The notes: a model not told the origin generated them from the sequence alone. DNA of 35,752 bases from Alphaproteobacteria bacterium (GCA_040905865.1 JBBDQU010000035.1:1-35752); one strand, 5' to 3'. Counted from the stretch's first letter, positions 16,840 to 25,626 are shown. Numbers and translations: made by a program.

Positions 16840-18462
16840 CTAAACCGCCGCCGCCGGTAAAGGCGGTTTCCCCAGGATCATGTCGGCGGCTTTTTCGGCG
16901 ATCATCAGGGTCGATGCGTTCGTGTTCGCCGACGGCATCGCCGGCATGATCGAGGCATCGACGACGCGCAGCCCTTCGATGCCGTGCACCTTCAATTCGT
17001 CGCTGACCACCGTGCTGCGGTCGCCTTCCGGGCCCATGCGGCAGGTGCCCATCAGGTGGAAGGCGGTGGTGCCGCGCTGGCGGGCGAAGTCGATCAGCTC
17101 GTCGTCGGTCTGCAGCGGCGGGCCGGGATATTCCTCGCGGTCGTAGAACGGCGCCAGTTCCGGCGTTTCCAGCATCCTGCGGCCCAGCCGTATGCCGCCC
17201 AACAGCACGCGCCGGTCGGTTTCATGCGCCAGGTAGTTCGGCTGGATCGCCGGCTTGTCCATCGCGCTGGCGGATCTGGCGCGGACATAGCCCATGCTTT
17301 CCGGGCGCTGCTGCCAGGCGGCGACGGTCATGCCGGGGAAGTCATCAAGCTGCGACTGCACGCCTTCCCTGTAGCTGGCGGGGGTGAAGGTCATCTGCAG
17401 GTCGCCCTTGTCCAGCGCCTCGTGCGATTTCCAGAAGATATGCACCAGGGTCGGCGACAGGGTCAGCACGCCCTTGCGGAACAGCACGTATTTCGCGGCT
17501 TCCGCAACGAGGTTCAGCCCGCGCACCTGTTCGTTCACGGTCTTCTGGTTCTTAACCCGCGCAACAAGCCGAACCGGGTAATGGTCGCACAGGTTTTCCC
17601 CGACCGCCGGCAGGTCATGCAGGACCGGCACGCCAAGGTTCTGCAACAGCCTGGCCGGGCCGACGCCGGAAATCTGCAGCATCTGCGGCGAATTCACCGC
17701 CCCGCCGGAGAGGATGATTTCCTTGCGCGCGCGGATTTCCACATCCTGGCCGCCGCGCCTGTACAGGATGCCGACGGCGCGCTTGCCCTCGAACAGGATG
17801 CGCTGCACATGCGCTTTGGTGCGGACGTCCAGCGTCTGCCGGGATTTGGCGGGATGCAGGAAGGCGCGCGCGGCGCTGACCCGGCGGCCGTTGAACAGGG
17901 CGCGCTGGAAATAGCCGACGCCTTCCTGCGTCGCGCCGTTGTAGTCGGGGTTCAGCGGGATGCCCATCTTCACGACGCCGTCGATGAAGGCGTCGCAAAG
18001 CGGGTGCCGCCAGTCGATATCGGTGACGGTCAGCCCGCCGTCGCGGCCGCGATAGGTGTTGTCGCCCTTGCCGATACGGCGTTCGGTGCGCTGGAAATAG
18101 GGCAGGATATCCGCATAGCCCCAGCCGCGATTACCCCTTTGCGCCCAACTGTCGAAATCCATCCGCTGACCACGATTGTAGATATGCCCGTTGATCGAGC
18201 TGGAGCCGCCCAGGGTCTTGCCGCGCGGCGCATGGATGCGGCGGCCGGCGGTGCCTTCGCTGGGTTCGGCCTCGTACAGCCAGTTCACGGCGGGGTTGAC
18301 CAGCGTCTTCATGAATCCGGCGGGGATATGGATGAACGGGTTCCAGTCGACCGGCCCCGCCTCCAGTACGCAGACGGTGTCGCTGCCCGCCGACAGGCGG
18401 TTGGAGAGCACCGACCCGGCCGAGCCCGCGCCAATGACGATGTAGTCGAAGACGTCGGTCAT
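16840..18462 (-). CDS. GMC-family FAD oxidoreductase (choline dehydrogenase-like)
   Basis: A 540-residue flavoprotein of the glucose-methanol-choline family. The FAD motif I-V-I-G-A-G-S-A-G is near 8-16, with E-A-G near 34-36. GMC signature 1 is P-R-G-K-T-L-G-G-S-S-S-I-N-G near 79-92, and signature 2, G-G-A-V-N-S-P-Q-M-L-Q-I-S-G, is near 254-267. The C-terminal active-site segments are F-H-L-M-G-T-C-R-M-G and P-S-A-N-T-N-A-S-T-L. These enzymes oxidise alcohols to aldehydes or ketones. Length matches choline/alcohol dehydrogenases of the group. It overlaps the preceding FAD gene by four bases, so both are translated together. Confidence 0.93.
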   Translation of the reverse strand: MTDVFDYIVIGAGSAGSVLSNRLSAGSDTVCVLEAGPVDWNPFIHIPAGFMKTLVNPAVNWLYEAEPSEGTAGRRIHAPRGKTLGGSSSINGHIYNRGQRMDFDSWAQRGNRGWGYADILPYFQRTERRIGKGDNTYRGRDGGLTVTDIDWRHPLCDAFIDGVVKMGIPLNPDYNGATQEGVGYFQRALFNGRRVSAARAFLHPAKSRQTLDVRTKAHVQRILFEGKRAVGILYRRGGQDVEIRARKEIILSGGAVNSPQMLQISGVGPARLLQNLGVPVLHDLPAVGENLCDHYPVRLVARVKNQKTVNEQVRGLNLVAEAAKYVLFRKGVLTLSPTLVHIFWKSHEALDKGDLQMTFTPASYREGVQSQLDDFPGMTVAAWQQRPESMGYVRARSASAMDKPAIQPNYLAHETDRRVLLGGIRLGRRMLETPELAPFYDREEYPGPPLQTDDELIDFARQRGTTAFHLMGTCRMGPEGDRSTVVSDELKVHGIEGLRVVDASIMPAMPSANTNASTLMIAEKAADMILGKPPLPAAAV

Positions 18463-19853
18463 GGGCTCTTCCCGGCAATGGATTCCGCGGCCCGCAGGCC
18501 GGTGACGATGGCTTTGGACAATCCGCCGATATAGGCGGCGTTGGGGCCGCCCTCGAACCCGCCGGTGGACGATCCCGCCGCATACAGCCCGGCGATGGCG
18601 CCGCCGTCACGGTGCTGCGCCCTGCCGTCGCGGTCGATGGCGATACCGCCCATGGTATAGGTGATCCCCGCACAGACCGGGATCGCCCGGAAGGGCGCCG
18701 TCGCGATGGGTTGCGGTTCGGCGCGATGGGTGCTTCGCGTGGGGGACAGGGACGCCACCGAACCTGTCGCGATCGCCGCGTTGTATTCGGCCACTGTCCG
18801 TTGCAGCCCTTCGGCAGGCACGCCGATCTGCGCGGCCAGCCCGGCGAGGTCCGGCGCTTGCAGCACCGTGCCGCCGGCCTGTTCGAAGACCGGGTTCATG
18901 CAGGGCGGGTAACGGTTGTCGGCGGCGACGCCGGTCCAGACGGCCTCGTCGAAGATCGCGGTGGCGGCCAGCGGGTCGGCCAGTTTCGCCACTTCGTTCG
19001 CCATATAGACGCCGCCCAGCCCTTCATCGGTGAAACGGTTGCCGGATTTGTCGACCAGGATCGATGCCTGCGCGATCGGGTCGACGATCGGATAGGGCCA
19101 CAGCTGGTCGTTTTCGAAGGCCTGCTGACCCAGCAGATGCCCGTAGAACCGGTCCATGCCGACCAGCGCCGCGCCGGCGGCTTCCGCCATCAGCAGGCCC
19201 GCGCCGAAGCCGGTGCCGGCGCCCCGCTGGATCAGTTTTTCCGGCTGCGGGGAAATATACTTGCGCACCAGATCCGGGTTGGTCTGGAACCCGCCATCGG
19301 CGATCACCACCGCGCGCACCGCGATCCGTTCGCCGGAGTCGGTGACGACGCCTTTCACCGCGCCGTCCTCGACGATCAGTTCCGTCGCGCGCACGCCCCG
19401 GCGCAAGGCGCCGCCGCGTTTTTCCAGATTGGCGGCCAGGCGCCGCAGCGTCACGTCCGGACCACGGCCCTGCCAGTCCAGCCCGGCGGTGCGCCGGCGG
19501 GGCGGCGCCATGATCCAGCGCATGAATTCGAACTGGCCGCCCTTGATGAACTTGGCGCCTTCCTCGCGGATCCAGGCCAGCGCCCGCGCGCCTTCCTCCG
19601 CCAGCAGCCCGGCATGCGCGGTCGCGTCGTTCACGCCGGTCTGGCCCGTTACGGTGGCGAGGATATCCGCCACGTCCCTGGTCACATCGCGGAAGGCGAC
19701 ATGGACGATCCCGCCGGCGATGCGCGAATTACAGAAATAATCCGCGTCGCTGCCCTGTTCCAGCACCGTTGCCTTCAGCCCCAGCGCGAGGGCGCGGTTG
19801 GCCGCGCTCAGCCCCGCCAGCCCGCCCCCGATAATGATGATCTCGTCCGACAT
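18459..19853 (-). CDS. FAD-dependent dehydrogenase, FrdA/TcuA/ketosteroid-dehydrogenase-like
   Basis: A 464-residue flavoprotein with I-I-I-I-G-G-G-L-A-G-L-S-A near 5-17 and A-D-G-G-F near 190. Near the C-terminus is Y-T-M-G-G-I-A-I-D, then G-L-Y-A-A-G-S-S-T-G-G. This is the FAD-binding-2 family (PF00890), which includes tricarballylate dehydrogenase (TcuA), flavocytochrome fumarate reductase and 3-ketosteroid dehydrogenases. The catalytic His of soluble fumarate reductases is not obvious. It starts 21 bases after a small membrane-protein gene, like the tcuA-tcuB arrangement in which a membrane partner re-oxidises the flavoprotein, although the partner here is not TcuB-like in sequence. Substrate unknown. 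Confidence 0.85.
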   Translation of the reverse strand: MSDEIIIIGGGLAGLSAANRALALGLKATVLEQGSDADYFCNSRIAGGIVHVAFRDVTRDVADILATVTGQTGVNDATAHAGLLAEEGARALAWIREEGAKFIKGGQFEFMRWIMAPPRRRTAGLDWQGRGPDVTLRRLAANLEKRGGALRRGVRATELIVEDGAVKGVVTDSGERIAVRAVVIADGGFQTNPDLVRKYISPQPEKLIQRGAGTGFGAGLLMAEAAGAALVGMDRFYGHLLGQQAFENDQLWPYPIVDPIAQASILVDKSGNRFTDEGLGGVYMANEVAKLADPLAATAIFDEAVWTGVAADNRYPPCMNPVFEQAGGTVLQAPDLAGLAAQIGVPAEGLQRTVAEYNAAIATGSVASLSPTRSTHRAEPQPIATAPFRAIPVCAGITYTMGGIAIDRDGRAQHRDGGAIAGLYAAGSSTGGFEGGPNAAYIGGLSKAIVTGLRAAESIAGKSP

Positions 19854-19874
19854 TCGGATTTTCCTTTCCTGATG

Positions 19875-20099
19875 CTATTGCGGCAGCAGCATGTCGACGA
19901 TGATCCGCACCAGTTCGGCGAAGACCCGCACGCCGAAGCCGACCCCGATCCCGGCGGCGATCCCGGCGATGCCCCAGCTCCAGTGCCAGCCGCCCAACGC
20001 AATGCCTGCGGCGACCAGGATGACGGGCGCAAGTCCGGCGAGGACAGCCAGCACGTTCCCGTGCCGGACCATGAAGCCGACGGCCGGATACTGTTCCAT
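19875..20099 (-). CDS. Small two-helix membrane protein, unknown function
   Basis: A 74-residue hydrophobic protein not recognised as a named family. It begins M-E-Q-Y-P-A-V-G-F-M-V-R-H-G-N. Two membrane segments follow, about 16-36 (L-A-V-L-A-G-L-A-P-V-I-L-V-A) and 43-60, rich in Gly (I-A-G-I-A-A-G-I-G-V-G-F-G), and the tail is E-L-V-R-I-I-V-D-M-L-L-P-Q. A GGGAG ribosome site lies eight bases upstream of ATG 20099. Longer in-frame starts reach back into the regulator gene and read as non-protein-like, so they are rejected. Its place between the regulator and the FAD dehydrogenase suggests an accessory or quinone-coupling anchor, but that is inference. Confidence 0.7.
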   Translation of the reverse strand: MEQYPAVGFMVRHGNVLAVLAGLAPVILVAAGIALGGWHWSWGIAGIAAGIGVGFGVRVFAELVRIIVDMLLPQ

Positions 20100-20179
20100 T
20101 GTGAATTCTCCCAGAATTTGAACTGCCTGAAGTCCGAGTTTACGGAACGGCGCGACGGAAGCAATTCTTCCGCAACCTG

Positions 20180-20860
20180 CTAAGCGGTAAACAGCTCCGT
20201 AAACCGTCTTTCGCCATTCGCGGTGAATGTAACCACCCGGGAATCCGCCTGCCGTTCGGCCCAGCCGAGTTCGTAGAATCGGTTCAGGAAGGCGGTACCC
20301 AGCGATCCCGCCAGATGGGTACGGCGCGCGCTCCAGTCGAGACAGGATTTGCACAGCGGGCGGCGGCCCTTGCCCAGGGATGCGATATCGATTCCGAATT
20401 CCCGGGCGAAGGCGTCGCCCGCGGCGCTCAGGTCGAGGCCGTCCCCGGCGACGACGAGGTGCTTCCGGGCCAGCAGGTGATCGAACATCCGGACGCCGAA
20501 ATCCCCAGCAAGGTGGTTGTAGCAGACCCGCGCCTTGCGTAGCGCCGGATCCCTTGGGCCGGTGCGCGTGCGCGTATGCCCGCGCTTTGCCGCCAGCCCC
20601 ATCATGGCTTCCAGAACGCTGCCCACCTCGTCATCCGCCAGTGAAAAATAGCGGTGCCGCCCCTGTTTGCGCTGCCGCAGCAGCCCGGCGCTTTCCAGTT
20701 TGCCCAGATGGGAACTGGCGGTCTGCGCGGTGACGCCGGCTTCGGCGGCAAGCTCGCTGGCGGTCAGCGCCTTGCCGCTCATCAGCGCGGTCAGCATGTT
20801 GGCGCGCGCCGGATCGCCAATCAGCGATCCCAGTAATGCGATGTCCGGTCCTTCTTTCAT
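20180..20860 (-). CDS. ArsR-family regulator with C-terminal extension
   Basis: A 226-residue protein. Residues about 5-90 form an ArsR-type winged helix: L-G-S-L-I-G-D-P-A-R-A-N-M-L near 10-23, the recognition helix A-G-V-T-A-Q-T-A-S-S-H-L-G-K-L near 41-55, and R-K-Q-G-R-H-R-Y-F-S in the wing. About 130 further residues follow, with C-Y-N-H-L-A-G-D and C-K-S-C-L-D-W-S-A-R-R-T-H-L-A-G, a conserved Cys/His-rich extension seen in long ArsR-like regulators; it may bind metal or a ligand. No clear ribosome site precedes the ATG. It heads the minus-strand cluster and a palindrome (20869-20889) lies just upstream, so it probably controls itself and the downstream genes. Confidence 0.85.
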   Translation of the reverse strand: MKEGPDIALLGSLIGDPARANMLTALMSGKALTASELAAEAGVTAQTASSHLGKLESAGLLRQRKQGRHRYFSLADDEVGSVLEAMMGLAAKRGHTRTRTGPRDPALRKARVCYNHLAGDFGVRMFDHLLARKHLVVAGDGLDLSAAGDAFAREFGIDIASLGKGRRPLCKSCLDWSARRTHLAGSLGTAFLNRFYELGWAERQADSRVVTFTANGERRFTELFTA

Positions 20861-20868
20861 GGTTCGAT

Positions 20869-20889
20869 GGTAAGCGAATCATGTTTACC
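20869..20889. promoter_or_regulatory. Candidate ArsR operator
   Basis: GGTAA-N11-TTACC, 21 bases long, begins eight bases upstream of the regulator's start codon. Two-fold symmetry and position fit an autoregulatory site. No second copy was found upstream of the divergent gene at 21239. Confidence 0.4.
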
Positions 20890-20972
20890 GATCAACCGGC
20901 CAAGCTGACCGTTCCGGTATCCGGTCCGGCGTTAGCCTCGCTATCCTCCTGCCCGGGCGAGCCGATCATCCC

Positions 20973-21062
20973 CTCGGTCAGCACCGTCTTGCCGGAATAG
21001 CCGTTGCGGCTGTTGCCCGTGCCGCGCCCGGCCACCTCTTACACAATATATCTGACACTCCC
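20973..21062 (-). pseudogene. IS256-family transposase remnant
   Basis: On the minus strand 20973-21038 encodes 22 residues containing G-N-S-R-N-G-Y-S-G-K-T-V-L-T-E, the conserved motif near the N-terminus of IS256-family transposases. It is followed by unrelated sequence. Directly upstream (21038-21062) the plus strand reads TTACACAATATATCTGACAC, which resembles an IS256-type terminal repeat. No start codon or catalytic core is present. The rest of the gap (20890-20972 and 21063-21238) holds nothing that could be supported. Confidence 0.6.
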
Positions 21063-21238
21063 CCGTCGCCCTCATCGCCTTCCTGTTGCTCCGCATCGCA
21101 CAGGCCGCACCGACCGACTCATCGAATACGGTCCAGACCCGGACGAACACTCTAATCAGGTGAACCACCCCCCCTTGACGGCGCGGGCGTCACGGCCAAG
21201 CATGCGGTGGACAGCAACCCGCAAAAGGCGCCCCCGCA

Positions 21239-22150
21239 ATGATCAACTATCTGCCCGACATACTTGAATCCCCCGAAGCCGTGCAGCAGGCGACCGGTTT
21301 CGTCTTTACCGAGGGGCCGTTGTGGCACCCGGACGGGTTTTTCTATTTCAACGATATCCGCCCGGGCACGCTGTACCGGCTGACGCTGGGCGGGAAGCCG
21401 GAGGTGGTCCGCAATACCGTTGGCGGCAACGGGATGACCTTCGACCTGGAAGGCCGGCTGATCCATTGCGAGGGCGAAATGCACGCCGTTACCCGCACGG
21501 AGCATGACGGCACCGTCAGCGTGCTGACGGACAGCTACAAGGGCGGCCGGCTGAACCGGCCCAACGACGTGATCTGCCATTCCGACGGCAGCAACTGGTT
21601 CACCGACCCGTCCATGCGCATCCCCTTCGTCGACCGTGGGCAGCCGGGGCCGGAAGGAGACGCGCATGGCATCTATGGCGGCGCCCGCGTCTACCGTGTG
21701 ACACCGGCGGGTGACGTCACGCCCATCGTCGACGTGGAATATCCCAACGGCCTCGCCCTGTCGCCGGACGAACGCACGCTTTACATCGCCAATACACGAT
21801 GGACGCAATACGTCCACGCCATCGATTTCAACGATGACGGCAGCATCCGCCGCAAACGAATCTTCGCCGACCTCAGCATTGGCGACGGGCCGGGCATCCC
21901 CGACGGCATGAAGGTCGATGTGGAGGGCCGCGTCTACACCACCGGCCCGGGCGGCATCTGGGTGCACGAACCCGACGGACGGTTCCTCGGCATCATCCGC
22001 GTGCCGGAAATGGCGGTGAACATCGCCTTCGGCGGCGATGACCTGAAGACCCTGTTCGTCTGCGCCGTGACCTCGGTCTATACGCTGCGGATGACGACGG
22101 CGGGCAACCCGCATCCCTTCCACAAGTTCCATAACAAGAAGGGCGCGTAG
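21239..22150 (+). CDS. SMP-30/gluconolactonase-family protein
   Basis: A 303-residue six-bladed beta-propeller protein of the SMP-30/LRE family. The metal-binding Glu is in F-V-F-T-E-G-P-L-W near 21-29. N-R-P-N-D-V near 112-117 and D-P-S near 126 line the centre, Y-P-N-G-L-A-L-S-P-D lies near 171-180, and P-D-G-M-K-V-D near 221-227 contributes the Asp. Enzymes of this fold hydrolyse lactones using a divalent cation; here a lactone intermediate of the local pathway is a reasonable guess. There is no signal peptide, so it is cytosolic. It opens a plus-strand operon, and hyuB follows after six bases. Confidence 0.88.
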   Translation: MINYLPDILESPEAVQQATGFVFTEGPLWHPDGFFYFNDIRPGTLYRLTLGGKPEVVRNTVGGNGMTFDLEGRLIHCEGEMHAVTRTEHDGTVSVLTDSYKGGRLNRPNDVICHSDGSNWFTDPSMRIPFVDRGQPGPEGDAHGIYGGARVYRVTPAGDVTPIVDVEYPNGLALSPDERTLYIANTRWTQYVHAIDFNDDGSIRRKRIFADLSIGDGPGIPDGMKVDVEGRVYTTGPGGIWVHEPDGRFLGIIRVPEMAVNIAFGGDDLKTLFVCAVTSVYTLRMTTAGNPHPFHKFHNKKGA

Positions 22151-22156
22151 GCGGGC

Positions 22157-23881
22157 ATGGCCTTCGATCCCATCAGGCTGGAACTGATCCGCAACGGGCT
22201 GGAGATGATTTCCGACAACATGATGGTGTCGGTGGTCCGCACGGCGCGCTCCACGCTGGTCAAGAACAACCTCGACTTCTCCGGCGCCATCTGCGATGCG
22301 CAGGGCGACATGGTGGCGCAGGGGCTGGCGCTGCCTTCGCATCTCGGGGCCATCCCGCCGGCGCTCAAGGGCTGCCTCGCCTTCTTCGGCGACGAAGTCG
22401 GGCCGGGCGACATGCTGGCCACCAACGATCCCTATTCCGGCGGCAGTCACCTGAACGACATCTTCATGTTCCGGCCGGTCCATGTGGACGGCGAGCGGGT
22501 CTGCATCCTGTCGCTGATCCTGCACCACACCGACCTTGGCGGCCGCGTCGCCGGGGGCCAGGCGGGGGACAGCGACGAGATTTTCCAGGAAGGGCTGCGC
22601 ATCCCGCCGGCCAAGATCATGGAAGCCGGCAAACCCAACCGCACCCTGCTGAACGTGATCGAATACAATACCCGGGTTCCCGACCTGGTCATGGGCGACA
22701 TCCGCGCCCAGATGGCGGCGCTGATGGCGGCGGAGGCGGAAATCGTCAAATTCGCCGAACGGTACGGCGTCGGCGAACTGAAAGCCTATATGGGCGAGCT
22801 GATCGAATACGCGGAACGCATGGTCCGCGCCGCGATCCGCGACCTGCCCGACGGCACGGCGGAATTCACCGAATGGAACGACGATGACGGCGTCGGCGGC
22901 GGGCCGGTACGGCTGCACTGCCGGCTGACGGTAAAGGGCGATAAAGTGACCGCCGATTTCTCCGGGACCGACAGGCAGAAGGGCGGGGCGCTGCACACCA
23001 ACTATCCCTTTACCTGCTCGCTGACCTATGCGGCGCTGCGGGCGGTGCTGCCGCGCGAGATCCCGACCAATGCGGGGTTCTACCGCGCGATTGAGGTGAT
23101 CGCGCCGGAAGGAAGCTGGGTCAACCCGAAATTCCCGGCGGCGCTGGGCGCGCGGGGGCAGGGCGGCTACCGGGTGCGGACGCTGGTCAGCGGCGCGATC
23201 GCCGGGCTGCTGCCGCAACGCATGCCCGCCTGTCCCGGCGGGTCGGAATTCGGTCTGTCGGTCGCCGGGGCAAGGCCGGACGGCAAGCGCTTCGTGCATG
23301 TGGAATTCCATAACATGTCCGGTCGCGGCGGCAGCCCGGATGCCGACGGGCAGGATGCGGGTCCTTACTGGCTCGGCAACCTGTCCAACACGCCGGTGGA
23401 GGTGATCGAGGCGGAAAACCCGCTGCTGGTGGAGGAATACGGCTTCCTGCCCGACACGGGCGGACCGGGCCGGCATCGCGGGGCGCTCGGCCTGTCGCGG
23501 CAGTACCGGTTCCTGGCCGAGGAGGTGACGGTGCAGCAGCGTTCCGACCGCCACATGCACCCGTGCTGGGGGCTGCAGGGCGGCGGGGCCGGCGCGCTGG
23601 GCAGGTCGTTCTACGTCGACCGCGAGGGCAATCGTTCCGAGGCGCCGAGCAAGTTCGTGCGCCGCATGCGCCGCGACGAAATCTTCCGGTCGGAAATGCC
23701 CGGCGCCGGCGGCCATGGCGATCCCTTCGCCCGCGACCCGGCGGCGGTGGCGGAAGACGTGCGGCAGGAAAAAATCACGGTGGCCCATGCCCGTGCGGCC
23801 TACGGCGTCGCCGTCGATCCGTCCACCGGCGCGCCCGACCCCGCCGAAACGGCGCGGCTGCGCGCCACCGTATCCCCATAA
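22157..23881 (+). CDS. Hydantoinase B/oxoprolinase family subunit, copy 1
   Basis: A 574-residue HyuB-type (PF02538) protein. It begins D-P-I-R-L-E-L-I-R-N-G-L-E-M-I-S. A-T-N-D-P-Y-S-G-G-S-H-L-N-D is near 93-106, H-H-T-D-L-G-G-R near 126-133, and A-C-P-G-G-S near 360. HyuB subunits pair with ATP-binding HyuA in N-methylhydantoinase, 5-oxoprolinase, acetone and acetophenone carboxylases and caprolactamase. The protein is very similar throughout to the next gene. Start ATG 22157 has only a weak ribosome site and may rely on coupling with the upstream gene, six bases away. Confidence 0.92.
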   Translation: MAFDPIRLELIRNGLEMISDNMMVSVVRTARSTLVKNNLDFSGAICDAQGDMVAQGLALPSHLGAIPPALKGCLAFFGDEVGPGDMLATNDPYSGGSHLNDIFMFRPVHVDGERVCILSLILHHTDLGGRVAGGQAGDSDEIFQEGLRIPPAKIMEAGKPNRTLLNVIEYNTRVPDLVMGDIRAQMAALMAAEAEIVKFAERYGVGELKAYMGELIEYAERMVRAAIRDLPDGTAEFTEWNDDDGVGGGPVRLHCRLTVKGDKVTADFSGTDRQKGGALHTNYPFTCSLTYAALRAVLPREIPTNAGFYRAIEVIAPEGSWVNPKFPAALGARGQGGYRVRTLVSGAIAGLLPQRMPACPGGSEFGLSVAGARPDGKRFVHVEFHNMSGRGGSPDADGQDAGPYWLGNLSNTPVEVIEAENPLLVEEYGFLPDTGGPGRHRGALGLSRQYRFLAEEVTVQQRSDRHMHPCWGLQGGGAGALGRSFYVDREGNRSEAPSKFVRRMRRDEIFRSEMPGAGGHGDPFARDPAAVAEDVRQEKITVAHARAAYGVAVDPSTGAPDPAETARLRATVSP

Positions 23882-23898
23882 CCTGCAGGAAAGAACGC

Positions 23899-25626
23899 AT
23901 GGACGTCGATCCCGTCAAGCTGGAACTCGTCAAGAACGCGCTGGAGATGATCTCCGACAACATGATGGTGTCGGTGATCCGCACATCACGTTCCAGCCTG
24001 GTACGCAACAATCTGGATTTCTCCGGCTCGATCTGCGACCCGGACGGCACCATGGTCGCGCAGGGGCTGGCGTTGCCGGCCCATCTCGGCGCGACCATGC
24101 CGGCGCTGCGCTGCTGCCTCGACGCGTTCGAGGGGGACATCCGGCCCGGCGACATGCTGGCCAACAACGACCCATATCACGGCGGCAGCCACCTCAACGA
24201 CATCTTCATGTTCAAGCCCGTGTTCCACGACGGCGGGATCGTTTGCATCCTCGGCCTCATCCTGCATCACACCGACCTGGGCGGGCGCGTGCCCGGCGGC
24301 GGGGCGGCCGACAGCGACGAAATCTTCCAGGAAGGCCTGCGCATCCCGCCGTCGAAGATCGTCGAGGGCGGCAGGCCCAACGCGACCCTCCTGAACATCA
24401 TCGAATACAACACCCGCGTGCCCGACAAGGTGATGGGCGACATCCGTTCGCAGATCGCGGCGCTGACCGCGGCGGAGCGGGAAATCCACAAGCTGCTGGA
24501 GCGGTATTCCCCGGCGGAGCTGAAACTCTACATGCGCGCCCTCGTCGACTACACCGAGCGGCTGGTGCGCGCGGCGATCCGCGATCTGCCCGACGGCGAG
24601 GCGGAATTCACCGAATGGAACGACGATGACGGCGTCGGCGGCGGGCCGGTAAAGATCCAGTGCAGGCTGTCCGTGCGCGGCGACGAATTCATCGTCGACT
24701 TCACCGGCACGGACGCCCAGCGCGGCGGCGCCCTGCATACCAATTACTGGTACACGGCGTCGCTCAGCTACGCGGCGCTGCGCGCGGTGATGCCGCTGGA
24801 TACGCCGAACAACGCCGGTTTCTACCGGCCCATCAGGGTGATCGCGCCGGAAGGCTCCTGGGTCAATCCGCGCTTCCCCGCCGCGCTGGGGGCGCGCAGC
24901 CAGGGCGGCTACCGGCTGCGCACATGCGTCATTGGCGCCATGGCGAAGCTGTTCGAGGGGCGCATCCCCGCCTGTCCCGGCGGGTCCGAATTCGGCCTCG
25001 CCATCAGCGGCAACGACGAACGCGGCAAGCGCTTCGTCCATGTGGAATTCCACAACATCACCGGGCGCGGCGGCGGTCCCGACCTGGACGGCCAGGACGG
25101 CGGGCCGTATTTCCTCGGCAACCTCGCCAACACGCCGGTGGAAACCATCGAGGCGGAAAACCCCGTGATGGTCGAGGAATACGCCTTCCTGCCCGACAGC
25201 GGCGGGCCGGGACGCTATCGCGGCGGCCTCGGTCTCGTGCGGCAGTACCGGATCCTCAACGACTCCGCCACCGTCCAGCACCGTTCCGACCGGCACAAGA
25301 CTGGTTGCTGGGGGATTTTCGGCGGAAAGGACGGCCGTCCCGCAAAATCCTTCGTCTTCGATGCCGACGGCACCCGCCACGACGCGCCGTCGAAATTCGT
25401 GCGGCGCCTGCAACGGGGCGAAGGCTTCCGCGCCGAAATGGGCGCGGCGGGCGGCTACGGCGACCCCATTCAACGCGATCCCGACGCCGTCGCCGAGGAC
25501 GTGAAACAGGAGAAGATCACATTGACCCATGCCCGTGACGCCTATGGCGTCGTCGTCGATCCCGTCAGCTTCGCGGTCGATCTTCCCGCCACCCTGGCCC
25601 TGCGCCGCGCCGGAGCGGCGGCATGA
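23899..25626 (+). CDS. Hydantoinase B/oxoprolinase family subunit, copy 2
   Basis: A 575-residue HyuB-type protein, colinear with and closely similar to copy 1 over its full length (roughly two thirds identical by eye), including N-N-D-P-Y-H-G-G-S-H-L-N-D, H-H-T-D-L-G-G-R and A-C-P-G-G-S. It starts 17 bases after copy 1 with a GCAGGAAAGAA ribosome site, and its stop overlaps the hyuA start by four bases. Divergence is concentrated near the C-terminus. Two B subunits served by one A subunit suggest either a hetero-oligomer or paralogues for two substrates. The bond attacked cannot be told from sequence. Confidence 0.92.
   Translation: MDVDPVKLELVKNALEMISDNMMVSVIRTSRSSLVRNNLDFSGSICDPDGTMVAQGLALPAHLGATMPALRCCLDAFEGDIRPGDMLANNDPYHGGSHLNDIFMFKPVFHDGGIVCILGLILHHTDLGGRVPGGGAADSDEIFQEGLRIPPSKIVEGGRPNATLLNIIEYNTRVPDKVMGDIRSQIAALTAAEREIHKLLERYSPAELKLYMRALVDYTERLVRAAIRDLPDGEAEFTEWNDDDGVGGGPVKIQCRLSVRGDEFIVDFTGTDAQRGGALHTNYWYTASLSYAALRAVMPLDTPNNAGFYRPIRVIAPEGSWVNPRFPAALGARSQGGYRLRTCVIGAMAKLFEGRIPACPGGSEFGLAISGNDERGKRFVHVEFHNITGRGGGPDLDGQDGGPYFLGNLANTPVETIEAENPVMVEEYAFLPDSGGPGRYRGGLGLVRQYRILNDSATVQHRSDRHKTGCWGIFGGKDGRPAKSFVFDADGTRHDAPSKFVRRLQRGEGFRAEMGAAGGYGDPIQRDPDAVAEDVKQEKITLTHARDAYGVVVDPVSFAVDLPATLALRRAGAAA

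Noticed and set aside
21152-23788. Very long minus-strand open frame (878 codons) opposite the SMP-30 and HyuB genes
   Set aside because: It is a GC-driven antisense frame. Its translation is rich in His, Arg and Ala with no family motif, while the plus strand encodes clear enzymes.
23986-25530. Minus-strand frame of 514 codons opposite HyuB copy 2
   Set aside because: Same antisense effect. It resembles the frame opposite copy 1 only because the two HyuB genes are paralogues.
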